From Photobacterium jeanii (GTDB lineage: Bacteria > Pseudomonadota > Gammaproteobacteria > Enterobacterales > Vibrionaceae): a stretch of 64,000 nt of DNA. Of the stretch, positions 17,367 through 26,767 are shown piece by piece. The number at the start of each line of letters is the position of its first letter. Position 1 is the stretch's first letter. Under the pieces are notes generated by a model that saw only the letters and a list, made by a program, of their open reading frames with translations, was not told the DNA's origin and ran no database searches. The position numbers were made by a program, and so were the translations under genes. Where the stretch lies: contig NZ_LVHF01000033.1 in NCBI RefSeq assembly GCF_001650345.1, positions 434,001 through 498,000 of the forward strand, in the 5' to 3' direction.

Positions 17367-18683
17367 TTACCACCATGCTTCAGCTTGAATACCAACATTG
17401 TATTCAGACTTGCTGTCGCCGAATGCTTTGTCGTTTTCGTGGTCAGTGATGTAGCTTGCGAATACGCGGATTTCAGGACGCGCCCAGAAGCTAGAACCAG
17501 CAGACCATGCTTGAGCAACAGTGAACTTGCTAAGTGCTTTGTCACCAGTCATTGTGTTTGGTAGGTAGTCGCTTGTAATAGCGCCATCACGTAGGTCACC
17601 GTTCTTCTCAGCTGTGTAACCAGCTTCTACGATAGTGCGCATTGTGTCGTTCCACTTGTACATTGGGCGAACAACGATGCTGTAAACACTGTGGTCGTCT
17701 TGCTCTTTCTTGAAGCTAGTGTTTGCGTACATTAGCTGGTGACCAACTTCGATGTTTTGTGCTGGCTCAATCACACCCCAGTTGATGATACGGAAGCCTT
17801 TATCAGCGTTAGTTACCGCTTTAACACCCATACCAGCACCGTAAGTGGTCATTTGTTCTGCACTACCGTTAGTACCGTATTGAAGAACAGTTTTGTTGAA
17901 GCCACCTAGTAGATCACCTTGAGTTAACTCAGCAGTTAGCATGTAGCTGTTTTCAGACTTAAGCTCAGCGTCTTTTTGTGATTTAGACTCGTTAGGAATG
18001 AAAGCATTCACACCTAGCTCTAGTGAACCATTTTCCCAAAGACCTAGACCTGCGTAACGAACATCGATGATGTTGTTGTTTACAGACTCAGTTTTTTGAA
18101 CTGTTTGCTTTTTGCTAGTGCCAGTTTTTGAGTCGAAAACGAATTCTTCAGCTGTTGTTTTCACGTCAACGTCATCGCGGATCCAAGCAAGAGATAGCTT
18201 ACCAGGGCCAGCAGATAGGTTTTCGATACCACCACCAGCACCAGATGTGTTCCAGTAGTAGAAGTCAGTGATGTGAATGTCGTGACGTTGGTAGTAGCGC
18301 TTACCAGCCCAGATCACTGCGTCAGCATCAGCTTCGATAAGACCTTTAGCTTGTGCATTGAACTGAACGATTTGTGGGTTTTGACCACTCCATAGTTTGT
18401 TTGATTCTGAGCCGCCTGCAAGCATTGAATCTAGGTAGAAAGATTTGCCATCTTGGTTCCATACTTCTTTACCAAGACCGATTTCACCGTAAGCGTCGTT
18501 TTCGTTACCTAGACGACCAACACCATTTTTTGATTCTGAGATCATGCCGCCATTGTCGCCGCTAATACCAGCACCAGCACGCATGTAACCGTGGAAGTCA
18601 ACGCCACCCTCTGCCATTGCAGATGCTGAAACTAAAGCCGCTGATACAGCCGCAGCTGTAAGGCAGATTTTGCTCATCTTCAT
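17367..18683 (-). CDS. lamB: Maltoporin (LamB family)
   Basis: 438 residues from the ATG complementary to 18681-18683; AAGGAG lies 8 nt upstream. A longer frame to 18770 lacks this and would bury the signal peptide (KICLTAAAVSAALVSASAMA). The mature start EGGVDFHGYMRAGAGISG and the segments LGNENDAYGEIGLGKEVW, VIWAGKRYYQRHDIHITDFYYWNTSGAGGGIE and VVRPMYKWNDTMRTIVEAGYT are diagnostic of LamB/OmpS maltoporins. The protein ends in EAWW, an aromatic C-terminal residue as needed by outer membrane barrels. It forms trimeric channels for maltose and maltodextrins. The upstream region has MalT-like and CRP-like sequences. Confidence 0.95.
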   Translation of the reverse strand: MKMSKICLTAAAVSAALVSASAMAEGGVDFHGYMRAGAGISGDNGGMISESKNGVGRLGNENDAYGEIGLGKEVWNQDGKSFYLDSMLAGGSESNKLWSGQNPQIVQFNAQAKGLIEADADAVIWAGKRYYQRHDIHITDFYYWNTSGAGGGIENLSAGPGKLSLAWIRDDVDVKTTAEEFVFDSKTGTSKKQTVQKTESVNNNIIDVRYAGLGLWENGSLELGVNAFIPNESKSQKDAELKSENSYMLTAELTQGDLLGGFNKTVLQYGTNGSAEQMTTYGAGMGVKAVTNADKGFRIINWGVIEPAQNIEVGHQLMYANTSFKKEQDDHSVYSIVVRPMYKWNDTMRTIVEAGYTAEKNGDLRDGAITSDYLPNTMTGDKALSKFTVAQAWSAGSSFWARPEIRVFASYITDHENDKAFGDSKSEYNVGIQAEAWW

Positions 18684-19621
18684 TTCTAACTCCTTAAGTG
18701 GAACATTATGTTCTTGTTGTTTTTCCGTTATTTCAATTAGGCTTTTGTGCGAGCAAGAATGACCAAACATTATTGACGCAGCCCTTATTTTTTAACTCTT
18801 TGCAAAGAATTGGCGGGAATCAGGGTTTTCCCCGCCGACCTGTAAGGTCAAATCTCAATGTGTAAATGAGAAATAGAGTGAACTCAGCAGTAAAACTCGT
18901 AATACCTAATACGTTATTGGTATGAGGCATATCCGTAATTGGATGAGGTTATTCTGCGCTGAGATGAAAATAACAGCATCATCCTTATTTGAATTAATTT
19001 TGGGAGGAGGGGGGAGGAGGAGTGTATAGATCACACTTTGTTCTTTCATATTGTGAATTAGTTATTTCCTCCGATTATTTGTGTTGTTGATCACTTAAAT
19101 GAAAAAGCTGTGAAGTGAAGCACGAATTTTTTTTGAACTTAATCACTAATTATTCTCCCGCAAGGGGGAGGAGAGGCTAAATAGCGCTGAATTATAGTTT
19201 GTCGCTGAATGATTATGTGATGAGTAAGAAGTTGTTAATGTTAGCGGCAAAATTAACTACTTAAATTTAAGAAGAAAATTGCACGTTTGTTGTTGATTAC
19301 TTGAAGTGGCTCACGGTTTTGCTGGGATGTTTCTCACTGGATTTAAAAGGTATTTCATACCCTATATTTATCTTTCTTGCTGGTAGTAACGGATGTCGGT
19401 TATTTCATTCTCTATGAAGTGAATTTATGCTTGTTAAGTTTGAAATAGCACGCCCATAAAGACAAATAGAAATAAAACCGTCATCCCTATACGGCTTTAT
19501 TTATGGCCTTATCAATTTTAATGGGCAATTAACTGCTCGGCGTTATTGAAAATAGAAGTGGTAGCTTGCTTTGGTCGCATTTATTTGCATGAAAGTACGC
19601 AGCACATGCTATTTATTACCA
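18684..19621 (-). promoter_or_regulatory. Long upstream region of lamB with MalT-like boxes
   Basis: 938 bp without a gene. MalT-like boxes (consensus GGGGA(T/G)GAGG) on the plus strand include GGTATGAGG (18919-18927), TTGGATGAGG (18939-18948), the tandem GGGAGGAGG / GGGGGGAGGAGG run (19002-19020) and GGGGGAGGAG (19164-19173). The sequence AGATCACACTTTGTT (19028-19042) follows the tandem boxes and recurs upstream of malE. The promoter itself was not pinned down. Confidence 0.55.
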
Positions 19622-19963
19622 CTAGTTATTACCGCTACGATTGAGATAACTTGGCTCATAAGCACCGTGTCGGTATTGCCCTATATTTGTGAGCTGTTGT
19701 TGGCGCGTTAATGTCGGCCCTTTGCTGCTGTGTTTGGCTCGGTAATTAACATAGTTAGGTTCTGCGTAGCCGATATTGGCTTGTTGTTTACTGTCTGTTT
19801 GAGGTGTTGCTTTACCGAATGCCCTTTCTTTTGCGTGGGCGTAATTGGTATAACCCGGTTGGTAGATGCCTTGTTGGTCGTAACTGCCGATATTCGTGAG
19901 ATCGGCTGATGCGGCAAAGCTAATGCCAAGTGCCAGAATGCTGATGGTGAGTTTAGTGACCAT
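19622..19963 (-). CDS. Small exported protein with three NIG-Y-x-Y-N repeats, unknown function
   Basis: 113 residues starting at the ATG complementary to 19961-19963, with AAAGGG seven bases upstream. Residues 1-20 are a signal peptide (TKLTISILALGISFAASA). The mature protein has three related units: LTNIGSYDQQGIYQPGYTN (22-40), ANIGYAEPNYVN (62-73) and LTNIGQYRHGAYEPSYLN (91-108), joined by basic linkers. The core pattern is NIG-x-Y with a following Y-x-P-x-Y-x-N. No enzyme motif or membrane segment is seen; it should be periplasmic or secreted. It is flanked by non-coding DNA and appears monocistronic. I do not recognise the family. Confidence 0.65.
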   Translation of the reverse strand: MVTKLTISILALGISFAASADLTNIGSYDQQGIYQPGYTNYAHAKERAFGKATPQTDSKQQANIGYAEPNYVNYRAKHSSKGPTLTRQQQLTNIGQYRHGAYEPSYLNRSGNN

Positions 19964-20125
19964 GATGATGCCCTTTAGCTAATGAACGTCATCTACAAAG
20001 ACCGTTGCTTGAATGATTTATTTCAGGGCGTGAAGCTAGCTAATTTTTAGAGCTGAAAGCGCACTTGATGGAATGCTGTGGTCAGTCCATCAAGTGCGAG
20101 AAAAAGAGGGGAGAAGTCTTATCCT

Positions 20126-20308
20126 TTATTCGTCATCAAAAAACACCCGTCCTTCAATGGAGTAAGGCTCATTTCTGTCGTACAGATTTTGCTTGCCGCG
20201 CAATATAGTCAGTTGCTGCTCTAGCTTTGCTGCTTCGTGATATAGCCCTTCTTCATACGCCATAGCGATACGGAGTTCCAGATCTTCGAGTCGCTCTTTG
20301 TTATGCAT
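20126..20308 (-). CDS. Small protein with a UVR-motif-like helical hairpin, unknown function
   Basis: 60 residues from the ATG complementary to 20306-20308, preceded by GGAGG at an 8-nt spacing. A start ten codons upstream has no ribosome binding site. The sequence ERLEDLELRIAMAYEEGLYHEAAKLEQQLTIL resembles the UVR helical hairpin of UvrB and UvrC (L-x2-L-x2-x-A-x2-E-x-YE-A-A-x-L-x-D/Q), used there for protein-protein contacts. The C-terminus is acidic (FFDDE). It probably acts as a small cytoplasmic partner protein. No operon partner is adjacent. Confidence 0.6.
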   Translation of the reverse strand: MHNKERLEDLELRIAMAYEEGLYHEAAKLEQQLTILRGKQNLYDRNEPYSIEGRVFFDDE

Positions 20309-20512
20309 CAGACAATCCTCCAGTGATAGTTGTATCAACAGACTTCTTTAATAGTGTATACCCTGCTGATCACTCTCGCAGGTGAGGAAAATCGTCGCTT
20401 AGCGATGATGAAAAATGCTTGTCTTGATCATGAAAGAGTTGGTTTGTGTTCATGTGAGTAACCCTTGAATATCGCGCTATCCATTTTGGATTATTGCTGT
20501 CAAGGAGACACA

Positions 20513-22465
20513 GTGAATCGAAGCGAACAACGTGACGAGGCGAGCAAGCCTGGACGATTTGATTTAATAGATAAACCAACCTTTTTTGGGGCACTTGGAA
20601 TGCTGATTTCCGTTGTCCTTCCTCTTTTATTTTTCCCGGAACAAGGCGCTGAAAAAATTGCGTTAGCCAAAGCCTTCATGACAGATAAGCTCGGCTTTCT
20701 GTACTTAGGGTTAGGTATTGCCGCATTTTTCTTTATGATTTATATCGTTTTTTCCGATATTGGTCAGATTAAGTTAGGCGATCCTGATGAGCAGCCTGAA
20801 TTTGCCACCGCCTCATGGGCCGCGATGCTATTTTGTGGTGGCATCGGTGCCAGTATTTTGTATTGGGGAGCCATTGAGTGGGCGTATTACTATCAGGCGC
20901 CGCCGTTTCAGTTAGAGCCGGGGAGTGAAGAAGCGATCCGCTGGGCGGCAACCTACGGTATCTTCCATTGGGGGCCGATTGCTTGGGCCATTTACTTAGT
21001 GCCAGCATTACCGATTGCTTACTTTTTCTATGTACGTAAACAACCAGTACTGAAAGTGTCGGCTGCACTGATGCCTGTTATCGGTGAAGCACGTAGCCAT
21101 GGTTGGCTGGGCAAATTGATCGATGTGTTGTTCATTTTCGGTCTGTTAGGTGGTGGTGCAACCACGCTTGGCTTAGCAGCGCCCTTGATCACCGAAGGGG
21201 TGAACTATTTATTCGGTATTCCGAAAACGACCACCACCCAAATTGTAGTGCTACTGATCTGCACCGCTATCTTTGCATACTCAGCTTATGCGGGAATGGA
21301 AAAAGGGATCAAGCTGCTCAGTAACATTAACTTCTGGGGCGCGTTGGGGTTATTGGCCTTTATTTTGTGTGCCGGTCCAACTATTTTCATGCTGGAAACG
21401 GGCTTAGATTCCCTCGGCCGAATGTTGTCGAACTTCTTTGTGATGGCAACTTGGGCAGAGCCATTTGGTGGTTATGGTTCGTTTGAAAATACCCATTTCC
21501 CACAAGATTGGACCATTTTCTACTGGGCTTGGTGGTTGGTTTTTGCTCCTAGCATGGGTTTATTTGTCGCGCGGATCTCTCGTGGTCGCACAATTAAGCA
21601 AATGGTCACAGGATCGATCTTCTTTGGCTCGATGGGCTGCTTTCTGTTTTTCATGATCTTGGGTAACTACGGCTTATCGCTCCAGCTATCAGGTGCGTTG
21701 GATGTGGTTGGTATCTTAAATAGTGAGGGGGCGAACAAAGCGATCTTCTCGATCTTAGAGCAATTACCAATGAGCACCTTGGTTATCGCGGTGTTCACCT
21801 TGCTGTGTTTGATCTTCACGGCAACCACGTTTGATTCCATTTCTTATATTTTGGCCTCGGTGGTGCAAACCAATATTACCGGCGATCCTATGCGCTGGAA
21901 CCGCTTGTTCTGGGCATTTGCTTTATCTTTCATGCCATCGGTATTGCTGTTTATGGGCGGTTTATCCACTCTACAAACGGCGGCGATTGTTGGTGGTTTA
22001 CCACTGCTGGTGATTGCGGTGATGTTGATGGTATCAGCGGTGAAGGCGGCAACCTTAGATTTGACGCACCAAGACGGTTACGAAGATCCTGTGATCAATA
22101 TTGAAGAGTTACCTGAAGTTGATCCTTGGTCGAAAGAAGGGGTGGCATTAGCCAAGTTTGAGCAATTACGCGACACCGCGATTGATGCGGCAGTGAATGA
22201 ACGTGCGGCGTTGAATGCGATTTGGAAAATGAAAAAACGCATTCGCGCCCAAGCGTTAGCGCGTGGTAGCTATGATACTGAAGATGAAGCGATTCCAGCT
22301 GAGTGGATGGAAGAGCTAGAGCGCCTGAACAGTGCTGCGATTATTGCCAAAGAGCAGAAACTCGAAGCTTCAGAGGCCGCGCAAGCGGCACGGATTGAGT
22401 TTAATGACTTGATGCGTCAGCGTGAGCTGGACGAAGAAGAAGCGGAAACACCGACTGCATCGTAA
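20513..22465 (+). CDS. BCCT family betaine/carnitine/choline transporter
   Basis: 650 residues from the GTG at 20513; CAAGGAGACACA precedes it, whereas the longer frame from 20465 has no such site. About 12 transmembrane segments. Family hallmarks: ASWAAMLFCGGIGASILYWGAIEWAYYY, GIFHWGPIAWAIYLVPALPIAYFFYVRK, and the signature WTIFYWAWWLVFAPSMGLFVARISRGRT. The sequence leans to the CaiT-like branch, but the substrate is not certain. After the last membrane segment a cytoplasmic tail of about 120 residues, rich in Glu, Ala and Lys, is predicted to be helical; such tails sense osmotic or ionic strength in BetP. A terminator separates it from a universal stress protein gene. Confidence 0.9.
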   Translation: MNRSEQRDEASKPGRFDLIDKPTFFGALGMLISVVLPLLFFPEQGAEKIALAKAFMTDKLGFLYLGLGIAAFFFMIYIVFSDIGQIKLGDPDEQPEFATASWAAMLFCGGIGASILYWGAIEWAYYYQAPPFQLEPGSEEAIRWAATYGIFHWGPIAWAIYLVPALPIAYFFYVRKQPVLKVSAALMPVIGEARSHGWLGKLIDVLFIFGLLGGGATTLGLAAPLITEGVNYLFGIPKTTTTQIVVLLICTAIFAYSAYAGMEKGIKLLSNINFWGALGLLAFILCAGPTIFMLETGLDSLGRMLSNFFVMATWAEPFGGYGSFENTHFPQDWTIFYWAWWLVFAPSMGLFVARISRGRTIKQMVTGSIFFGSMGCFLFFMILGNYGLSLQLSGALDVVGILNSEGANKAIFSILEQLPMSTLVIAVFTLLCLIFTATTFDSISYILASVVQTNITGDPMRWNRLFWAFALSFMPSVLLFMGGLSTLQTAAIVGGLPLLVIAVMLMVSAVKAATLDLTHQDGYEDPVINIEELPEVDPWSKEGVALAKFEQLRDTAIDAAVNERAALNAIWKMKKRIRAQALARGSYDTEDEAIPAEWMEELERLNSAAIIAKEQKLEASEAAQAARIEFNDLMRQRELDEEEAETPTAS

Positions 22466-22534
22466 GGCTTAGTCATTACTTACATTTCTTAGTTTTTGCC
22501 TACCTTTGAGTGACGCATAAAGGTATCCATAATC

Positions 22535-22574
22535 AGCCCCATTATTGCTTAGTCGATGATGGGGCTTTCTTTTC
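22535..22574 (+). terminator. Terminator after the BCCT transporter gene
   Basis: The stem AGCCCCAT / ATGGGGCT (8 bp, 16-nt loop) is followed by TTCTTTTC. Confidence 0.75.
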
Positions 22575-22707
22575 TGTACCTCCTGTCTTTAATTTCTTAC
22601 ACCTAAACCGGATCGGATTTCAGCTAGGCTAAAAGATGTTACCTATGCTAATTGAGTAAGTTGTAAATAATTGCGTTGATGTCGAGATGACTGGATGAGG
22701 AGGGAAT

Positions 22708-23655
22708 ATGAACTTTAGCCACTTATTGATCCCAATTGTACCTGAGCAGGCGATTAAAGAATCATTCGAGCAAGTATTTAATATCGCTGATCAACAAGCC
22801 TCGCATGTAACTTTACTTGCCGTTATTGAAGAGTTGGCTGAGTTTAAAGAGATTTACCGCTATTCGGGGACGACACTGAATATTTTAGATAAGGCGACTC
22901 AGGTTTATCACGATGCACTAAAGCAACATGTCCAGACGTTGAAACACCGCTACCACAATATCCACTTTCACACTCAGATCAGAATTGGCATTCCCTCTAT
23001 TGAGATCATCAAGCAAGCTCAGGCAAGTCACGCCAGTATGGTGGTGATTGATTCTCATCGCGAAAACAAAACTATCGCTTGTCAGCGTGGCAGTAATACA
23101 TTGAACCTAATGCGAAAATCAGAAGTTCCCATTTGGTCTATCAGCACAGATGCGACAGAGGTGAAGCGGGTAATAGCAGCGATTGATTTAACGAATCAGG
23201 ACTACCATGCCTTTAATGAGCAGATAGTGGCTCTGGCGGTCGAATACTGCGACATGGTGGGAGCAGAGCTAACGCTCACACATGCGTGGCGTCTTGAATC
23301 GGAAGGTTTTTTGCGAAAATGGAGTGGTTACGAAGATATTGATATTGCGCTATTGTCGAAGAAGATGCGCGATGAACGTTTAGAGCGGCTACAAGCGTTA
23401 CTGGGACCTTATCAAGACAGTACCGTCACTAAGAAAGTCGAGTTATTGGAAGGTGAAACCCGCGCTGTGTTACCAGAATATGTGGTCAATCATCAGGTCG
23501 ATTTAGTGATCTTAGGCTCCTTGTCGCGTACAGGTGTCGCGGGCTTTTTAATGGGTAATACCGCAGAGTCCGTTCTTAATCAGCTTGATTGCTCAGTGAT
23601 CACGTTAAAACCCGACAGCTTCCAATCGCCCGTATTACAACAATCAGACGCTTAA
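22708..23655 (+). CDS. Tandem universal stress protein (UspE-like)
   Basis: 315 residues with two Usp domains (about 3-146 and 152-300). The N-terminal domain shows VVIDSHRENK but no clear ATP loop. The C-terminal domain has ILGSLSRTGVAGFLMGNTAESVL, which fits the G-x2-G-x9-G-(S/T) ATP-binding pattern only loosely. The length matches UspE (316). Cytoplasmic, role in stress survival; Usp proteins next to osmolyte transporters (TeaD in Halomonas) can regulate the transporter. A GAGGAGGGAAT ribosome binding site precedes the ATG. It is transcribed separately from the BCCT gene, with a terminator between them. Confidence 0.85.
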   Translation: MNFSHLLIPIVPEQAIKESFEQVFNIADQQASHVTLLAVIEELAEFKEIYRYSGTTLNILDKATQVYHDALKQHVQTLKHRYHNIHFHTQIRIGIPSIEIIKQAQASHASMVVIDSHRENKTIACQRGSNTLNLMRKSEVPIWSISTDATEVKRVIAAIDLTNQDYHAFNEQIVALAVEYCDMVGAELTLTHAWRLESEGFLRKWSGYEDIDIALLSKKMRDERLERLQALLGPYQDSTVTKKVELLEGETRAVLPEYVVNHQVDLVILGSLSRTGVAGFLMGNTAESVLNQLDCSVITLKPDSFQSPVLQQSDA

Positions 23656-23691
23656 TCGTTGGGGTTGTGGGTGAGGTGTTGCGAAGTGGAT

Positions 23692-23723
23692 AAAAAAAGC
23701 TGGTAGTGACTAGCTACCAGCTT
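23692..23723 (-). terminator. Terminator of malK
   Basis: Arms AAGCTGGTAG (23697-23706) and CTACCAGCTT (23714-23723) pair perfectly. On the minus strand they are followed by TTTTTA. It lies 30 bp after the malK stop. Confidence 0.9.
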
Positions 23724-23752
23724 GATATCGGGGGAGACAATGAAGTCTGGCG

Positions 23753-24862
23753 TTATACGCCTTCTTCTTTGTGCAGACGCTGGCAAGCGGTGCCATCGCT
23801 GTGGAATAGGTGACAACGGTGAGCAGGAATACCTACTTTGAATGTTTCACCTGATTCAATATTTAGGGTGTCGCTTTGACGGTAAATGAAGTCAGCATCC
23901 ACACCGTTTAGGTTTAGGTAAACTTGGGTTTCGTGTCCTAGTTTCTCAACCACCAGCACTTTACCTTCGATGCAAGCATCGCCATCTTCACAGTGTACTA
24001 AGTGCTCAGGGCGAATACCCAGAGACATACGCTCGCCGCGAGTCACTGTACGACCATCAACAGGGATCCAGAAGGCCTTACCGTTAGCAAGTTGCACCAT
24101 TACGCGGTCATCTTCCACTTGCTCGATGAACACACTCATGAAATTCATCTTAGGTGAGCCAATAAAGCCAGCGACGAAACGGTTAGCAGGGTAGTGGTAT
24201 AGCTCTAGCGGTTTACCGACTTGTGATACGAAACCTGCATCGAGTACCACAATTTTGTCAGCCATGGTCATTGCTTCCACCTGATCGTGGGTCACGTAGA
24301 TCATGGTGCTACCAAGTTGCTTGTGCAGTTTAGATAGCTCGATACGCATTTGTACACGCAGTGCGGCATCTAGGTTAGAGAGTGGTTCATCTAGTAGGAA
24401 AACGTCAGGCTGAGCAACAAGTGTACGACCAATAGCAACACGTTGACGCTGACCACCTGAAAGCGCTTTTGGTTTGCGCTCAAGTAAGTGACCTAGCTGT
24501 AGAATTTCAGCTGCGTTGTCGACACGGCGTTTAGTTTCAGTTTTATCGGCTTTTGCCAACTTCATACCAAACGACATGTTGTCGAATAGATTCAAGTGAG
24601 GGTATAGGGCGTAAGATTGGAACACCATACCCACGCCACGTTCCGATGGTGGTACATCATTCATGCGTTTGTCGCCAATGAATAAGTCACCGGATGTGAT
24701 GTCTTCAAGGCCCGCAATACAGCGTAGTAGGGTAGATTTACCACAACCTGATGGCCCAACGAATACAACGAATTCCCCTTCAGCGATGTCGAGATCGACA
24801 TTCTTGGAAATCAGGTTATCTCCATATGCTTTACATACATTTCGTAAAGTAACACTCGTCAT
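23753..24862 (-). CDS. malK: Maltose/maltodextrin ABC transporter ATP-binding protein
   Basis: 369 residues, as in E. coli MalK (371). Walker [10 protein letters not shown] at 36-44, Q-loop in [11 protein letters not shown], signature [13 protein letters not shown] from 134, Walker B and D-loop [16 protein letters not shown], and switch histidine in [17 protein letters not shown]. The C-terminal regulatory domain (about 240-369) contains GIRPEHLV. It powers MalFG-MalE maltodextrin import at the inner membrane. GAGGAAAGG precedes the ATG. It is divergent from malEFG and, unlike in E. coli, is not followed by lamB; a terminator follows at once. Confidence 0.96.
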   Translation of the reverse strand: MTSVTLRNVCKAYGDNLISKNVDLDIAEGEFVVFVGPSGCGKSTLLRCIAGLEDITSGDLFIGDKRMNDVPPSERGVGMVFQSYALYPHLNLFDNMSFGMKLAKADKTETKRRVDNAAEILQLGHLLERKPKALSGGQRQRVAIGRTLVAQPDVFLLDEPLSNLDAALRVQMRIELSKLHKQLGSTMIYVTHDQVEAMTMADKIVVLDAGFVSQVGKPLELYHYPANRFVAGFIGSPKMNFMSVFIEQVEDDRVMVQLANGKAFWIPVDGRTVTRGERMSLGIRPEHLVHCEDGDACIEGKVLVVEKLGHETQVYLNLNGVDADFIYRQSDTLNIESGETFKVGIPAHRCHLFHSDGTACQRLHKEEGV

Positions 24863-24962
24863 CGAGCCTTTCCTCTAGTTTTGTTGTCGCCTGACAGCAC
24901 CATATCATTGAAAGGGCCACTGGCAGGTAAAATCTGGTAAGAAAATACAAAAAGAAAAAACA

Positions 24963-25039
24963 GTAGCGGCAATCGCCTCTGGCGGAGAAAGTCCGCTACC
25001 TTACCAAGCACACATGATTTACTTCCCCAAGAAATCATG
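24963..25039 (-). repeat. Two hairpins upstream of malK
   Basis: The first has arms GTAGCGG (24963-24969) and CCGCTAC (24993-24999) enclosing a nested CGCC/GGCG. The second has arms CATGATTT (25013-25020) and AAATCATG (25032-25039), perfect, with an 11-nt loop. They may be in the malK mRNA leader or be protein-binding sites. Confidence 0.45.
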
Positions 25040-25313
25040 CGATTTACGATTCAAGCGGTATGTCTGCACCTGAACCTGTCTGGTCAAAAAAAACATATCA
25101 TGCGTTGATAACAAGATGGCTATAGAAAAGGAAACCAATACCATCTGCTATCACATCTTCAACACCCCTGTTGGGATGAGGCTATTGTTGATAATTAGGC
25201 GTAGGAAAACATCCTCCTCGATCAAAATTTAATTAGGGTGACAGAGGGGGAGGAGTACCGAGATCACACTTTGTTATTCAAGGGCGTGAGGTTTTTTTTA
25301 TGCACTCATACCA

Positions 25314-25329
25314 TGTGTCATCTATCACA
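25314..25329. promoter_or_regulatory. CRP-like site between malK and malE
   Basis: TGTGT-CATCTA-TCACA matches the CRP consensus TGTGA-N6-TCACA in 9 of 10 core bases. Its position in the divergent mal region fits catabolite activation. Confidence 0.65.
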
Positions 25330-25522
25330 AAACAACCCCGAATTTAGATCTCTATCACTAAGCCGGAATGACGATGATCACGCTTTTGATTCTTACCCGT
25401 TGGGGGCGTAGTAGACGGGAGGATGTGAGTTGCGGGGGAGTGATGGATGATGAAGACTGAAATTGAGGTGTGAAGCGCATGACTTCACCCACTTAAAATA
25501 ACAATCACGAAGGATGTTAAAA

Positions 25523-26704
25523 ATGAAGAAAGTCCTCAGTACTGTAGCGCTTTGTACCCTAGCCGCACTTGGTTCAATCAATGCGCACGCTGCAATTGAA
25601 GAAGGTCAATTGACCATCTGGATCAATGGTGACAAGGGCTACAACGGTTTAGCAGAGGTAGGTAAACAATTTGAAGCAGACACAGGTATTAAAGTGACTG
25701 TTTCTCACCCTGATAAACTGGAAGAAAAATTCCCACAACAAGCATCGACTGGCGATGGTCCTGACATTATCTTCTGGGCACACGACCGTTTCGGTGGCTA
25801 TGCGCAAGCGGGTCTGTTGGCTGAAGTAAAACCATCTGCTGATTTTAAAGGCAAGTTCGTTGACTTCACATGGGATGCGGTTTCTTACAACGGTAAGTAC
25901 GTAGGCTACCCAGTAGCGGTAGAGGCACTTTCTCTTATTTACAACAAAGCACTTATCAAAACGCCACCTAAAAACTGGGAAGACATTGCGGCGCTAGATA
26001 AGAAGCTACAAAAAGACGGCAAGAAAGCCATCATGTGGAACCTACAAGAACCGTTCTTCACATGGCCGGTACTTGCAGCTGACGGTGGCTACGCGTTCAA
26101 ATTCACTGCAAACGGCTACGATGCGAAAGACGTGGGCGTAAACAACGCTGGCGCAAAACGTGCAATGACGTTTGTGAAAGGTTTAGTTGATGGCGGCGTG
26201 ATTGCACCAGACGTTGACTACACTATTGCAGAGTCAGGCTTCAACAAAGGTGAAGTTGCGATGACAATCAATGGCCCATGGTCTTGGGCGAACATTGATA
26301 AAGCAGGTATCGATTACGGTGTAGCTGTACTGCCAAAACTAAACGGTAACCCATCAAAACCATTTGTTGGTGTACTAACTGCGGGTATCAGCACTGCGTC
26401 GCCAAACCAAGATCTAGCGGTAGAGTTCATTGAGAACTACCTACTGACTAATGATGGTCTACGCAAAGTGAACGATGACACACCACTAGGTGCTGTGGCA
26501 CTTAAATCGTTCCAGAAAGAGCTAAGCAAAGATGCTCGCATTGCCGCGACAATGGACAACGCAATGAACGGTGAAGTTATGCCTAACATCCCTCAAATGT
26601 CGGCATTCTGGTATGCAGAAAAAGCAGCAATCAATAACGTAGTAACAGGTCGCCAATCTGTTGAAGACGCATTGAATACTGTTGCAGAACGCATCACCAA
26701 GTAA
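25523..26704 (+). CDS. malE: Maltose/maltodextrin-binding periplasmic protein
   Basis: 393 residues from the ATG at 25523, with AAGGA eight bases upstream; the earlier in-frame ATG at 25514 overlaps this site. Signal peptide [23 protein letters not shown]. The mature start [48 protein letters not shown] is a near copy of the E. coli MalE opening. [22 protein letters not shown] and [26 protein letters not shown] are diagnostic. It captures maltose and maltodextrins and delivers them to MalFG. First gene of malE-malF-malG; a strong hairpin lies before malF. Confidence 0.97.
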   Translation: MKKVLSTVALCTLAALGSINAHAAIEEGQLTIWINGDKGYNGLAEVGKQFEADTGIKVTVSHPDKLEEKFPQQASTGDGPDIIFWAHDRFGGYAQAGLLAEVKPSADFKGKFVDFTWDAVSYNGKYVGYPVAVEALSLIYNKALIKTPPKNWEDIAALDKKLQKDGKKAIMWNLQEPFFTWPVLAADGGYAFKFTANGYDAKDVGVNNAGAKRAMTFVKGLVDGGVIAPDVDYTIAESGFNKGEVAMTINGPWSWANIDKAGIDYGVAVLPKLNGNPSKPFVGVLTAGISTASPNQDLAVEFIENYLLTNDGLRKVNDDTPLGAVALKSFQKELSKDARIAATMDNAMNGEVMPNIPQMSAFWYAEKAAINNVVTGRQSVEDALNTVAERITK

Positions 26705-26716
26705 CACCACCCATCC

Positions 26717-26742
26717 CGAGGGGAGCCTTGTTGCTCCCCTCG
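26717..26742 (+). repeat. Intergenic hairpin between malE and malF
   Basis: Perfect 10-bp arms CGAGGGGAGC and GCTCCCCTCG with a 6-nt loop, followed by AAAAG and no T tract. It probably protects the malE mRNA 3' end so that MalE exceeds MalFG. Confidence 0.75.
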
Positions 26743-26767
26743 AAAAGAAGTACTGTGAGGATCACTA

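Larger units (their letters stand above)
24863..25522. promoter_or_regulatory. Divergent malK-malE regulatory region
   Basis: 660 bp. MalT-like boxes on the plus strand: TGGGATGAGG (25172-25181), GGGGGAGGAG (25246-25255), GGGAGGATG (25417-25425) and GGGGGAGTGA (25434-25443); on the minus strand CGAGGAGGAT (complement of 25211-25220). AGATCACACTTTGTT (25261-25275) repeats the lamB upstream sequence. A good CRP site lies at 25314-25329. On the malK side there are two hairpins, at 24963-24999 and 25013-25039. This is the classic divergent mal control region layout. Confidence 0.7.
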
